Shown here: positions 17,942 through 26,894 of the stretch, piece by piece
Layout: the number at the start of each line of letters is the position of its first letter
Numbering within the stretch: position 1 is the stretch's first letter
Assembly: GCA_913042205.1 (NCBI GenBank)
Contig: CAJWIY010000007.1
Coordinates: 1-57,152, forward strand
Length of the DNA stretch: 57,152 nt
Source of the DNA: an uncultured Gammaproteobacteria bacterium
Lineage (GTDB): Bacteria; Pseudomonadota; Gammaproteobacteria; Pseudomonadales; Litorivicinaceae
Direction: 5' to 3'
Made by a program: the position numbers and the translations under genes
The notes under the pieces: generated by a model
Told to the model about the DNA's origin: nothing
The model's database searches: none
Seen by the model: only the letters and a program-made list of their open reading frames with translations

Positions 17942-19825
17942 ATGAAAGATGGTGATAGTGAAAGAAAGCTAGCAGTATTGGTTGCAATAGACGTGGTTGG
18001 GTATAGCAAATCTGTCGAGAGAAACGAAGCCAAAACAATCGCCAATTTGCGAAAATATAGGGCAATGTTGGATCCAATGATCGAAAGCATGGGTGGTCGC
18101 ATATTCAATACAGGTGGCGATTCAGTATTTGCCGAGTTTGGAAGCGCTGTTCAGGCCCTAAAATGCGCGGCCCATTTTCAACGTGATGTTCATGAAAAAA
18201 ACCGTTCGTTAAAGATCACGGATCAAATGTTCTTTCGGGTTGGAGTCAATCTTGGCGACGTCATTGAGGATAATGATAACTTGCTTGGAGATGGCGTAAA
18301 TGTAGCCGCTAGATTGGAGTCAATCTGTCAGTCCGGCGGTGTATGTATCTCTAAGGCTATTTACGATCTAGTTAAGGATAAAGTAGAGGAAGAATTTCAT
18401 GACATAGGTTTGCAGAGAGTAAAAGAAAACCAGTTCCACGCATTTGATGTTCTGATTAACGAAACTAAAAGACGACAGAGGAAAAATACCCACAGTAGAA
18501 CTAAAAAAGTAAGTCTTGCCGTATTGGCGACCGCAGTGGTTACTATCGCCGTTTTCTTTCTCGTTAATCCTAGCTTTAATTCTAAAGATACTGATATGGG
18601 ATTTACGCTGCCGACGAAACCTTCGTTGATCGTTTTACCCTTTAAAAATCTTTCTGGGGATCCCGAAAAAATCTTTATCGCTGAAGGCATCGCGGAGAAT
18701 ATTACCAGTCAGGTTTCTCGATCAAGCGATGTTTTTGTGATTTCTAACAATTCTGCCAAGAAGGTCGCAGGGATGGGGCTTGACTCATCAGAAATCGCGG
18801 ACGCCGTAGGCGTTAGATATTTGATGAGTGGCAGTGTTCAAGAGGCTGCAGGGAGCCTACGAGTTAACGTCGAACTGATAGATGCTATAGATGATCGCAT
18901 AGTATGGGTTGACAAGTTTTCAGGGAAGACAGAGCAGTTGTTTGAGTTTCAGGATTTGATTACCGAAAGTGTCTTTAAAAATCTGCAGATTAATTTTATG
19001 TCTAAGCTCGGAGGGAGCAGTAACCACAGTTCCCACTGGAGCTCTATTGAAGAGATGAGATTGTTCGGGGAAGGCCGCAGGCATCTCCTCAAATGGACAC
19101 CTGACGCCCATAATGAGATGGAACGGGTAGTCAATGAAGTTTATACCGGCCCTCAGAGTAGCGGTCCCGCCCATCTTCTTAGAGGCTGGCTATATTTCCA
19201 AAAAGTAATGATGGACGGCCCAGAGCATTGGGAACTAAACATTGCTGAGGGTCGCCGGATGGCTCAGCTAGCTTTCGATATTATGCAGACACCTAACCCA
19301 CTAGTGCTGGGCGCGTGGTTTGATTTATACGAGCGCTCCTATGACGCGGCTCAGCAGAAGGTCACTAAGGCGGCGGGAATGGGTTCGCCGACAGGTGATA
19401 TGTTAGCGGTTGGTGGGACTGTGTATCTCCTTTCGATGAAGCCCCTGGAAGCTAAGAAAATGTTGGCTGAGGCGATGAGAATTTCACCCTTTCATCCGGC
19501 TTGGTATGCGAATAGATACGCCACGAGTCTTGCTATGTTGGGTGAAAATGGTGAGGCCAAAAAGGTGGCACAGTCTATATTTGAGAAAGCTAAATCTGGT
19601 GAAATCTTTTCCTTGCAGGGAAGCCGAGCACTTGTGACGCTCGCGTTGATTGCTGATCGTGAGAACGAGCCTAAAAAAGCCCGAGACTATGTCAACGAGA
19701 TTGTGCAGATTCAACCCTCGTTCACTCAAAAGGAGCTGGATAAGCAGTTGGGTATGTTGAAGGATCAAGATCTCTTGGCCGAATACAAACGTCTACTCGA
19801 TAAATATGGACTGCCTCGAGATTGA
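17942..19825 (+). CDS. Class III nucleotide cyclase with TPR region
   Basis: A 627-residue protein. Residues 8-170 form a class III adenylate/guanylate cyclase domain: metal-binding aspartates D17 (AIDVVGYS) and D59 (GGDSVFAEF) and transition-state residues in GDGVNVAARLE (N119, R123). A membrane helix follows (about 187-206, VSLAVLATAVVTIAVFFLV). Next is a TolB-like alpha/beta domain (about 225-340, SLIVLPFKNLSGDPE), then TPR-like helices to the end. The catalytic domain is cytoplasmic and the rest is predicted periplasmic. A cyclic-nucleotide-binding protein lies 2.1 kb downstream. Confidence 0.92.
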   Translation: MKDGDSERKLAVLVAIDVVGYSKSVERNEAKTIANLRKYRAMLDPMIESMGGRIFNTGGDSVFAEFGSAVQALKCAAHFQRDVHEKNRSLKITDQMFFRVGVNLGDVIEDNDNLLGDGVNVAARLESICQSGGVCISKAIYDLVKDKVEEEFHDIGLQRVKENQFHAFDVLINETKRRQRKNTHSRTKKVSLAVLATAVVTIAVFFLVNPSFNSKDTDMGFTLPTKPSLIVLPFKNLSGDPEKIFIAEGIAENITSQVSRSSDVFVISNNSAKKVAGMGLDSSEIADAVGVRYLMSGSVQEAAGSLRVNVELIDAIDDRIVWVDKFSGKTEQLFEFQDLITESVFKNLQINFMSKLGGSSNHSSHWSSIEEMRLFGEGRRHLLKWTPDAHNEMERVVNEVYTGPQSSGPAHLLRGWLYFQKVMMDGPEHWELNIAEGRRMAQLAFDIMQTPNPLVLGAWFDLYERSYDAAQQKVTKAAGMGSPTGDMLAVGGTVYLLSMKPLEAKKMLAEAMRISPFHPAWYANRYATSLAMLGENGEAKKVAQSIFEKAKSGEIFSLQGSRALVTLALIADRENEPKKARDYVNEIVQIQPSFTQKELDKQLGMLKDQDLLAEYKRLLDKYGLPRD

Positions 19826-19949
19826 ACGAGGAAAGATTTTTAGGCACCTCTGTTGATGCTAGGTCATGCTCACTTATAACTCGTGTGAAATTCGACGCCC
19901 ACATCTGCGAAGTGCCCTTATGGTTGGTTGCTAATAACCTATGAGCAGT

Positions 19950-20579
19950 TTAGATTACTGGAGCTTCGATCAGGGCCAGCGACGTCTTTACTGTGTCTTG
20001 TTGTAGCCATTGCGCCTCTTCGAGACTGTCATATTCGACTAATGTCCGCATGTAGGTTTTCCAATGTCGCACCAATCTAAAAGAAATTAATTCGAGCTCA
20101 GCTGTACTTCTTTTGATACCTGCGATGGCGAGTACTCCTGTCAGCCTCCCCTCGATTTTTTCCATGAATTGGCTATTCCAAGCAATAAGTTCTTTGTCGG
20201 TTAGGATGCCTGCCTCTGCGTGCAATGCCCATTGATTTTGAGAGAGTTCGTTTGTAAATGACTGTATGAAAAACTCAAATGCTGATTCTAGGGACTCGCC
20301 GTCTGCCAATTGAGCGGACATGTGATCAAACAACTCAGAGATACCCGTGAAGAACGGTTCACCTAACGCCTTTATGATGTCATTTACTCCACCGAAATAG
20401 CGATAGATAGTTGCTATATTACAGCCCGCCCGTCGCGCGATTTCACGCGTCGATAATCCAACAAAACCGGACTCTTCGAGAAGGGCACAGGTCTCCCGGA
20501 GGATCAGCTCGTATTTTTCTCGGGCCCTTTTTTGGACCGGTAAGTTTCGAGCCGAGGGTTCAATTCTTGAACGTGTCAT
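19950..20579 (-). CDS. TetR-family transcriptional regulator
   Basis: A 209-residue regulator. The N-terminal helix-turn-helix spans about residues 24-68, with GFVGLSTREIARRAGCNIATIYRYFGG typical of TetR. The C-terminal ligand domain is not assignable. It is divergent from the tandem HTH gene at 20756. A 9-base inverted repeat stands in the shared upstream region, which suggests autoregulation and control of the neighbour. Confidence 0.92.
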   Translation of the reverse strand: MTRSRIEPSARNLPVQKRAREKYELILRETCALLEESGFVGLSTREIARRAGCNIATIYRYFGGVNDIIKALGEPFFTGISELFDHMSAQLADGESLESAFEFFIQSFTNELSQNQWALHAEAGILTDKELIAWNSQFMEKIEGRLTGVLAIAGIKRSTAELELISFRLVRHWKTYMRTLVEYDSLEEAQWLQQDTVKTSLALIEAPVI

Positions 20580-20644
20580 GTTTTGATATTACTAGAATGC
20601 TCGTTAATTACTGCAAGAAAAAAAGCATAGCCCCTAAATCGAAT

Positions 20645-20670
20645 CAATGATTGACAATAAACAATCATTG
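20645..20670. promoter_or_regulatory. Candidate TetR operator
   Basis: CAATGATTG (20645-20653) and CAATCATTG (20662-20670) are perfect inverted copies separated by 8 bases. They sit 66 bases before the TetR start and 86 bases before the divergent gene. Size and placement fit a TetR dimer site. Confidence 0.65.
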
Positions 20671-20755
20671 GTTGTAACTTCGCTACCCACTTGAGTTTAA
20701 TTGATGTAATTTTATCACGAAGTCGTTTCTGAGCATGTTGTGACTGGAGGTTCCA

Positions 20756-21076
20756 ATGCGCTTCTCAAAAGCACTTAATTATTTTGGGTCTATCAAAGCT
20801 GTGGCTGAGGCTGTTCAGTTGAATCCGTCAACCGTTCAAGCTTGGAAGAAGTCGGGTCTTATTCCTGACAAATGGCGACCTATTCTTAGCAATGCGATGC
20901 GTCAACCATCCGATAGGCAAAAACAATCCCAGCGCGTCTCGGTTGATTCCGTCATTTCTGCTCATGGCTCCGTGAAAGCAGTCGCCGATTTCTTTGAGGT
21001 AACACCGAACACCGTGTATCGGTGGAGAGACGCGGGAAGAATCCCTGAGCAATCGCTTATGAAGCTCAATAATTAA
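20756..21076 (+). CDS. Protein of two tandem Cro-like helix-turn-helix units
   Basis: A 106-residue protein built from two alike units. Unit 1 (about residues 3-43) contains GSIKAVAEAVQLNPSTVQAW and unit 2 (about 62-104) contains GSVKAVADFFEVTPNTVYRW. Each ends with a G-x-IP motif (GLIPDKW, GRIPEQS). This matches short Cro/YdaS-type DNA-binding domains duplicated in one chain. It follows the TetR operator region with TGGAGG before its ATG. A single-chain pseudo-dimer repressor is a reasonable reading; targets are unknown. Confidence 0.75.
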   Translation: MRFSKALNYFGSIKAVAEAVQLNPSTVQAWKKSGLIPDKWRPILSNAMRQPSDRQKQSQRVSVDSVISAHGSVKAVADFFEVTPNTVYRWRDAGRIPEQSLMKLNN

Positions 21077-21100
21077 ACATCCGATCGCTGGCAACTTTTT

Positions 21101-21517
21101 ATGGCAACATTCACTAAGGAGAACTCTGCATTAGGTGATCTCAACAATACCAACAACTCGGAAATCTTGGGTCTTGGTGTACCGTTTAGTGTAGGCGTTA
21201 TTCTTGCGACTGTAACCTACCTAATATGCCGCGACACTGGTGCACACTCAATTTGCATCGCGATCGGTCTGTTGGCAGGTATGGTGGTTATGTCATTGTG
21301 TTTCGTGAGCGAAAAGGAGCGCCAAATGCTGATTGAGAATGATGAGGCTTGCGTTTCCCAGCAGGATCCCGCACTGGTGAAAACCGGGAATGGCCTGTGG
21401 CTGAAATTACAATGCCTGTTTTTAGTGTCGGCAGTACCGGTATTCCTCGGTTTAATGTTTTTTGGAGACCCGGTTTTCCAATTGTATCTTGAGGCAAAAG
21501 GGGCGTACTCTTCCTGA
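21101..21517 (+). CDS. Hypothetical membrane protein
   Basis: A 138-residue protein with three hydrophobic segments: near 26-43 (GVPFSVGVILATVTYLIC), 50-67 and 102-122 (LQCLFLVSAVPVFLGLMFFG). It starts 24 bases after the tandem HTH gene and overlaps the next lipoprotein gene by one base (TGATG). The three probably form one transcript. No family recognised. Confidence 0.6.
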   Translation: MATFTKENSALGDLNNTNNSEILGLGVPFSVGVILATVTYLICRDTGAHSICIAIGLLAGMVVMSLCFVSEKERQMLIENDEACVSQQDPALVKTGNGLWLKLQCLFLVSAVPVFLGLMFFGDPVFQLYLEAKGAYSS

Positions 21518-21819
21518 TGTATTTGTTGTCATATCTCGGGTTTGCTGTGTCGATTCTATTTTTAATTTCCTGTTCGACCGACAGTTCGCTGCTATCAAAA
21601 TCTTCGTCAGCTGACGGATGGGCAAAGCGAGAACCGCCAGCAGTCCTTGTCCCTATGGCTTTTGATCATGAAGAGGATGTAGGAATGAAATTTAATAAGT
21701 GTTTCTATATTGCGACTAATGATTCCGTTGGTGAAAAAATTGGTGTGACACTTCACGCCAAACCTTGTCCGAGTTCGATTGTCTATGATTTTTCGGCCAA
21801 CACGTGGCAACCCAAGTAA
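21517..21819 (+). CDS. Hypothetical lipoprotein
   Basis: A 100-residue precursor with signal peptide MYLLSYLGFAVSILFLISC; the lipobox cysteine is residue 19. The mature part contains two more cysteines (NKCFYIATND, AKPCPSS) that could pair. Its ATG shares the stop of the preceding membrane-protein gene, implying coupled translation. Function unknown. Confidence 0.65.
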   Translation: MYLLSYLGFAVSILFLISCSTDSSLLSKSSSADGWAKREPPAVLVPMAFDHEEDVGMKFNKCFYIATNDSVGEKIGVTLHAKPCPSSIVYDFSANTWQPK

Positions 21820-21948
21820 CGACCTGGCGCGGGACTCGATCGTAGACTAAGTCCGTAGAAAAAATGATTGAAAGTGTCAACCAGGATTCGTGTTGGTAAC
21901 TCTTTGTAAGCGACCAGTATTCCGCAAGGTCCTGGTTGTTTCTCGTAG

Positions 21949-22749
21949 CTAGGCGGTCTTGCTATCCGCAACATATACCCCATCATTCGTTTTTATAAGG
22001 CGCATTTGATTTCGAATGGATTTCATTGAGAGCGTTTGGTGAATGGCCAGTCGAACGATAGGATGCTCTTTGTTTAAATTGTTCAGAACCCAATCCGCGC
22101 TCATTCTGAACAGTCTGCAATCAGTCTCAGCTACGGCCCTGAGACTTCTGGGTTTGTTTGTGATAAGTGAGGATTCTCCGAAGCTGTCTGCTGGCCCAAG
22201 AAGAACGAAATTTTTATCTTTTATCGTCCTCAGTGAGACTTGCCCGTCGATTATGAAATAGATCGAGTCGGCATTGTCGCCCCAGCTAAATATGGTTTCT
22301 TCCCGATCGTAGGAAACTTGGTTCACTTCGCTTCGTTCTTGGTAGAGTGCGTCTTCAAAAGAAAAGTTTCGACGGGAATCACTTCGCTGATAAATTCGAG
22401 CTAGGCTGTATCTGATGATCTCTCTCGACAAAAATCCAGCCTTGTCGACATGCTGCCTAATCTCTGGCCCACTTATTTCATAGAGGGCGGTATCGCCAAT
22501 ATTTGTGAACTCAAATGTCTTGGCTCGCTTGCTTATGGTCTCGGCGAACCAAATAGGTTCGCCATGCCCAATTTTATGAGTTGCTGTTAACCCAGTATCG
22601 AGAAAACCATGTTCTCGCAGCAGTAACTCACCTTTTTTAATTACGTATGCGACGTCTTGTTCGGTTAAGTCAGCTATCTCAGAAAAGTCTCGCTCGATCA
22701 AATTTTTTGATCCTGTGAGCTCCTTAAATAAGGTTTGTGTACAGATCAT
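21949..22749 (-). CDS. Tandem cyclic-nucleotide-binding domain protein
   Basis: A 266-residue protein with two cNMP-binding-like beta-roll domains and no DNA-binding or enzyme domain. Domain 2 (about 145-245) has the clearer phosphate-binding cassette: ADSFGESSLITNKPRSLRA, with the glutamate and arginine that contact the cyclic nucleotide. Domain 1 (about 25-115) lacks that cassette. It may sense cAMP or cGMP and act by protein contact. The class III cyclase at 17942 is a plausible source of the signal, though not adjacent. Confidence 0.82.
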   Translation of the reverse strand: MICTQTLFKELTGSKNLIERDFSEIADLTEQDVAYVIKKGELLLREHGFLDTGLTATHKIGHGEPIWFAETISKRAKTFEFTNIGDTALYEISGPEIRQHVDKAGFLSREIIRYSLARIYQRSDSRRNFSFEDALYQERSEVNQVSYDREETIFSWGDNADSIYFIIDGQVSLRTIKDKNFVLLGPADSFGESSLITNKPRSLRAVAETDCRLFRMSADWVLNNLNKEHPIVRLAIHQTLSMKSIRNQMRLIKTNDGVYVADSKTA

Positions 22750-23473
22750 CTTTTTAATCTCTCGGTACCAGAAGGAAAAGCCTTAGCCGACGTTTTTTCA
22801 AAACCGTTTCTAATTCTTATCGCAATAATGCAAACATTGGTTATTTTTGTAAATGATAAACTGCCGCAGGCTTACAGGGGAAAGTGTCTTCAGGTGTGCC
22901 AAAGAGTGATGGGGTAAATTTCTGTTTACTAAAGGGTGGCGCGATGCTTTAGATCGAGTCACGGCGAACAAGCTGGCCGAGCGCCTGTTCATCGAAAAAT
23001 CGATCTTTTCTAGCTATTTTCCTTGATCAATCAGATCCCCACCGAGCAGCGTCCAAATAACAACCATCATGGTCATTTGCACTAGGCCAATTGAGAAATC
23101 ATCAATAATTTCACGAGTGAATTCGATCTCAAGGGCCTCATGTTTACGATAAATGCGGTCACCGAGTTTAGTAAATCCGGAGGGGGTATTTCCTTCAGAC
23201 CTCGTTCGTAGTCTTGAGACGTCGATTGGACTGTTCTTACAATTTTATCATCTTTGATAATTAAGCGGCTCCACTTTCCCTAGTCTATCTTGGAAGACCT
23301 CTTATTGTGAGGGTGAGGTATATTGCCTTAGGGATCGTTAGGTAGGGTTTCTCGATTGGCAAATCGGGACCGTGACACTGTTATTCTGGGTAGCAGCCTG
23401 CGGTCATCGTGGGTATTGTGATCTTCATTGGGTGTGGGTTCGTTTGGAGTATACGGCTGGTTAGAATGTGTGA
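22750..23473. other. Long intergenic stretch before pxpB
   Basis: Apart from the decayed minus-strand coding sequence described separately (23014-23279), I see no gene. The part next to pxpB (23290-23473) must hold its promoter; no standard -35/-10 pair stands out. The short frames at 22735-22917 and 22810-22992 look like chance. Confidence 0.5.
23014..23279 (-). pseudogene. Possible frameshifted remnant ending in a membrane helix
   Basis: Two minus-strand frames together read like one protein. From 23279 the first frame gives KWSRLIIKDDKIVRTVQSTS and continues to about KEIPPP. The second frame then gives FTKLGDRIYRKHEALEIEF and a membrane-like end (SIGLVQMTMMVVIWTLLGG) to TAG at 23014. Neither frame has an ATG, GTG or TTG start. 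A one-base shift near 23185 would join them. The family is unrecognised, so chance remains possible. Confidence 0.35.
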
Positions 23474-24193
23474 ATGGTTATGAGTAAATCAAATTCTCAA
23501 GGCTTAATCACATGGATATCTGAAGATGCTGTTGAACTATGCCTTGGCCCCCCGGTGGCTGATCAGACACTGTTAAAGGTTGAGAAGTTTGCTCGTTGGG
23601 CTCGATCTGAGGATCCGATCTGGTTGGTTGATTACTGCTATGGGTTTGGCATTCTGAGCATGGTCGTTCGACCGGAACGGATCGCGATAGACCAAATCTC
23701 TGAGATCCTCAGTGACGTATTTGCGGAGTCAGGGTGCACGATATATGGCGAAAGCCATTCGTCTATCGAAATCCCGGTTTGCTACGATGCCGCTCTTGGT
23801 TTAGATCTCCAGTCGGTGAGTGACCTAGTCAGGCTGCCCGTCGAAGGCCTTGTCGATGCACATTGCTCTCGCGATTATCGGGTACTGGCCACAGGATTTG
23901 TCCCCGGCTTTGCTTATCTCGGAGAAACAGACCAGAGAATTCATTTGCCGCGACGTGACGTTCCTCGCACACGAGTCCCGGCCGGATCGGTCGCGATCGC
24001 CGAAAATCAGACAGTTGTGTATCCGAGAGAAACCCCAGGCGGTTGGCACATTATCGGACGAATGCCTGGTCGCATAGTGTCGTTGAGTGAGCACTCGATT
24101 GATGCCAAATTATCGATCGGAATGACTGTTCGGTTTAAATCGATTTCTGTCGAGGAGTTTAGTCATATAGAGGCGAGCAATGCTTCAGATTAA
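23474..24193 (+). CDS. pxpB: 5-oxoprolinase subunit PxpB (KipI-like)
   Basis: A 239-residue protein of the carboxyltransferase-domain subdomain C/D family. Motifs: HSSIEIPVCYDAALGLDL, then FVPGFAYLGETD, LPRRDVPRTRVPAGSVAIA and TPGGWHIIGR. With PxpC and PxpA it forms the ATP-dependent enzyme that opens 5-oxoproline to glutamate. The start may be ATG 23474 or ATG 23480. It overlaps pxpC by 14 bases. Confidence 0.95.
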   Translation: MVMSKSNSQGLITWISEDAVELCLGPPVADQTLLKVEKFARWARSEDPIWLVDYCYGFGILSMVVRPERIAIDQISEILSDVFAESGCTIYGESHSSIEIPVCYDAALGLDLQSVSDLVRLPVEGLVDAHCSRDYRVLATGFVPGFAYLGETDQRIHLPRRDVPRTRVPAGSVAIAENQTVVYPRETPGGWHIIGRMPGRIVSLSEHSIDAKLSIGMTVRFKSISVEEFSHIEASNASD

Positions 24194-25100
24194 ACTGGCA
24201 AATCCGATGCATACGATTCAAGATCTAGGGCGTTTTGGTTTCGCTAGCCAGGGCGTTGCCAAGGCAGGTCCGATGGATAGTGTCGCAGCGTGTTGGGCGA
24301 ACCAACTGCTCGGGAATCCTGTCAGTTGTCCGATGATCGAGATTGGTGGTGGTGGATTTGTCGCGGAGTTTGTCGAAGACGTGAACTTTGCAATCACAGG
24401 TGCGTGGGGTGATATCTCTCTCAACGGTCATCCCATGGCGGGCCCTGGGGCTTATCCGGCGCGAGCAGGGTCTGAGCTCCGAATTGGCCGATTAGACAGC
24501 GGAGTGTTTAGCTATCTGGCGGTTGATGCTGGATTCGAGGTCCATCCCGTTCTAGGAAGCGTTGCGACTTGTCAGCGTGACCTCCTAGGAGGTTTGCGTC
24601 AGACCGGAGCGTCATTATCAGTTGGTGACAAATTAAATTACCAAAAAGCGAAGTTGATGGCTGTGCAGCTGATGCCACGACGGTATCTGGAGTCTTACTC
24701 GAATCCTCTATTGTGTGAGATTATCTTACGTGCATCAGATAACTTTGAGCCCTCTGCATTCGAGCAGTTTCTGCACCAAAGTTACACAGTATCACAGGAC
24801 CAGAGCCGCATGGGGTACAGGCTTCACGGGCAATCCAGCATCAATGCGGATAGTCCGCGCTATTCCGTTCCGGTAACACTTGGTGGGGTTCAAATACCTC
24901 CGTCGGGACAGCCGATTGTGTTGATGCGCGACCATCAGTCTTTGGGCGGTTATCCGTTAATTGGTACAGTAACTCGAAAGTCGCTGGGGCAACTTGCTCA
25001 ACGCAAATTTGGGCAGCAGGTATCCTTCCGGGCAGTTTCCCCAGATGAAGCGAGAGTTGATTTCATAAAGTGTCAAAAGTTTTTTGGTGACTTTCGGTAG
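24180..25100 (+). CDS. pxpC: 5-oxoprolinase subunit PxpC (biotin-dependent carboxyltransferase-like)
   Basis: A 306-residue protein of the KipA/AHS2 family: HTIQDLGRFGFASQGVAKAGPMD near residues 11-33, ANQLLGN, and ILMRDHQSLGGYPLIGTV-type end (here IVLMRDHQSLGGYPLIGTV). Partner of PxpB in the phosphorylation/activation half of 5-oxoprolinase. It is followed 11 bases later by pxpA. Length is normal. Confidence 0.95.
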   Translation: MLQIKLANPMHTIQDLGRFGFASQGVAKAGPMDSVAACWANQLLGNPVSCPMIEIGGGGFVAEFVEDVNFAITGAWGDISLNGHPMAGPGAYPARAGSELRIGRLDSGVFSYLAVDAGFEVHPVLGSVATCQRDLLGGLRQTGASLSVGDKLNYQKAKLMAVQLMPRRYLESYSNPLLCEIILRASDNFEPSAFEQFLHQSYTVSQDQSRMGYRLHGQSSINADSPRYSVPVTLGGVQIPPSGQPIVLMRDHQSLGGYPLIGTVTRKSLGQLAQRKFGQQVSFRAVSPDEARVDFIKCQKFFGDFR

Positions 25101-25111
25101 CGTCTTTAACT

Positions 25112-25849
25112 ATGAGAACGATGATGAAGTTAAATGCTGATGTTGGTGAGGGTTTCGGTGTCTGGTCAATGGGCGACGATGCAGCCTTGATGCCCTACAT
25201 TGACATGGCAAATGTCGCGTGTGGCGGTCACGCGTCCGATCCGCTGACCATGAGACAAACCGTGCGTCTCGCGAAACAACATAACGTTTCGGTGGGTGCA
25301 CACCCGAGTTATCCAGACGTTGCAGGTTTTGGTCGTCGTCCCTTGCCGATGCCTCATTCTGAGGCGGCCTTGCACGTGCTCGCACAACTAGGGGCCTTGG
25401 CAACCATCGCCTTCACGGAAGGGGTCACGATAGATTATGTTAAACCTCACGGTTCACTCTACAACCGCATGATGGATGATCTCGAGTTGATGGAGGAATT
25501 GATGACAGCGATAGCCCGATCGCAATTTGATATACCGTTCATGATTCTTGGTACAGCGGAGCATCAGACGTACTCAGAGCTCGCTGACCGATTAGGCGTG
25601 TCGCTCTTATTCGAAGCATTTGCTGATCGCCGGTATACCCCTAACGGACGATTGCAATCCCGAAAAATTGAGGCCTCGGTGTATCATGATACTCAGCAAA
25701 TTCTGGATCAGGCGGAACAGATTATTAGCAAACAGCAGATCGTCTCGAGTGATGGCTCGAGAATCAAAATTCGTGCAGATACCTTGTGTGTGCATGGTGA
25801 CAACCAAGAGTCGATTGAAATCGTGAAGAGCCTAAGAGCATTGTGTTAA
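25112..25849 (+). CDS. pxpA: 5-oxoprolinase subunit PxpA (LamB/YcsF family)
   Basis: A 245-residue TIM-barrel-like protein with LNADVGEGFG, ANVACGGHASDP, SVGAHPSYPD and VKPHGSLYN, the hallmark motifs of LamB/YcsF. It binds 5-oxoproline and completes the PxpBCA complex, which disposes of the spontaneous cyclisation product of glutamine and glutamate. The order B-C-A with overlaps or short gaps indicates one operon. Confidence 0.96.
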   Translation: MRTMMKLNADVGEGFGVWSMGDDAALMPYIDMANVACGGHASDPLTMRQTVRLAKQHNVSVGAHPSYPDVAGFGRRPLPMPHSEAALHVLAQLGALATIAFTEGVTIDYVKPHGSLYNRMMDDLELMEELMTAIARSQFDIPFMILGTAEHQTYSELADRLGVSLLFEAFADRRYTPNGRLQSRKIEASVYHDTQQILDQAEQIISKQQIVSSDGSRIKIRADTLCVHGDNQESIEIVKSLRALC

Positions 25850-25922
25850 TTTTTAATTCTCTCCACTTTAAAAGTCCGCAGGTCAGCACAACTCTCCTCT
25901 AGACTGGATGAGGGAGAGGCAG

Positions 25923-26087
25923 ATGTTTGATTTTCTAAAAAGTGATCCAAAGAAAAGGTTAGATAAGGAATACAAAACATTACTTGAGCAGGCCATGCAG
26001 TCGCAACGCAACGGCGACATCCGAAAATACTCGGAGTTGACCGAGCTTGCGGAGGCCAAACGTAAAGAATTGGAGGCGCTTGGGTAA
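25923..26087 (+). CDS. Small conserved protein, DUF6435-like
   Basis: A 54-residue protein starting ATG 25923, with GAGGGAGAGGC as ribosome site upstream. The sequence begins MFDFLKSDPKKRLDKEYKTL and continues with AMQSQRNGDIRKYSEL. That is the pattern of a widespread small gammaproteobacterial family usually annotated DUF6435. It is highly charged and probably all-helical. Function is unknown. It is 73 bases after pxpA and may be transcribed with it. Confidence 0.8.
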   Translation: MFDFLKSDPKKRLDKEYKTLLEQAMQSQRNGDIRKYSELTELAEAKRKELEALG

Positions 26088-26263
26088 TCTCGTTTCTGGT
26101 TGAGTTGAATAGCAACGTAAACTCTTTTCCAGTCGGCTTGAGGTGATTTTGGGCAAAACAGGCACGAGGACAGATTTGTTACCTAGGTTTTATTGAGAGC
26201 AGCACTTTGGCGCCAAATGCTGGGAGTTTCTCGCTGCCTTGCGCCCCCAGCAACCCCCTAAAT

Positions 26264-26491
26264 TCAAAGAGTTTTTTGGTTTATGAAGTTGGCAACTTCG
26301 CCGACCGTCATGCCTTTGAAATCTCCGCGTCCGGCAAGTTGTTCTGCGACCTGATAGTTCGCTCGAAGCTGTCGTGATATGACGATGCCCTTATACAAAG
26401 ATGATAGAGTACTCGCGACTGTCCTACGCAGCGCGTCACACCATCCACAGGAAACTTGGAAAGCAAAGCTTGTGGCTTGCGATACTGACAT
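26264..26491 (-). CDS. Hypothetical small protein
   Basis: A 75-residue protein from ATG 26491 with an excellent ribosome site (AAAGGAGG, 5 bases upstream) on the minus strand. The middle, LYKGIVISRQLRANYQVAEQLAG, is a basic amphipathic helix of the kind seen in small DUF1127-like proteins, but the match is loose. The end GMTVGEVANFINQ is helical. A hairpin GCTTTAT/ATAAAGC lies about 80 bases upstream. No function is inferred. Confidence 0.6.
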   Translation of the reverse strand: MSVSQATSFAFQVSCGWCDALRRTVASTLSSLYKGIVISRQLRANYQVAEQLAGRGDFKGMTVGEVANFINQKTL

Positions 26492-26693
26492 ATGTCCTCC
26501 TTTTGAGAGATTGTTACTTAAGGTAATTATACTAAAGTATTATTATAGTGCAATGCAATAAATATTTCGGCTTTATTTAAAGATAAAGCAGCCCACCATG
26601 CCTCTCCGTTGAAGTATCCTGGTCCAACAGCCCCCACCTGAAATTGACTAGTCTCTAGGTGAACAACACCTCAATGACGTTGAGATGAGAGGG

Positions 26694-26894
26694 TTATTGA
26701 ATTGGTGGGTAGCCGAAGAGTGCTTGTGTTACCGATGCGACCATTACCATCGCAAAAAAACCAATCAGGGCAGCAACCCCACCCGCCCATATGAGACCAA
26801 TCTTTGGTCTGAAAAAGGAGAACATATATTGGCCGATAAAGCCCCCAAGAGCACAAACTCCAATCGCGTAAGTGAGGCCTAGTGGATCTGACAT
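26694..26894 (-). CDS. Hypothetical small two-helix membrane protein
   Basis: A 66-residue frame from ATG 26894. Two hydrophobic helices span about residues 8-28 (TYAIGVCALGGFIGQYMFSFF) and 34-55 (LIWAGGVAALIGFFAMVMVAS), separated by RPKIG. That is a typical helical hairpin in the inner membrane. The ribosome site is weak. No family recognised. Confidence 0.5.
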   Translation of the reverse strand: MSDPLGLTYAIGVCALGGFIGQYMFSFFRPKIGLIWAGGVAALIGFFAMVMVASVTQALFGYPPIQ

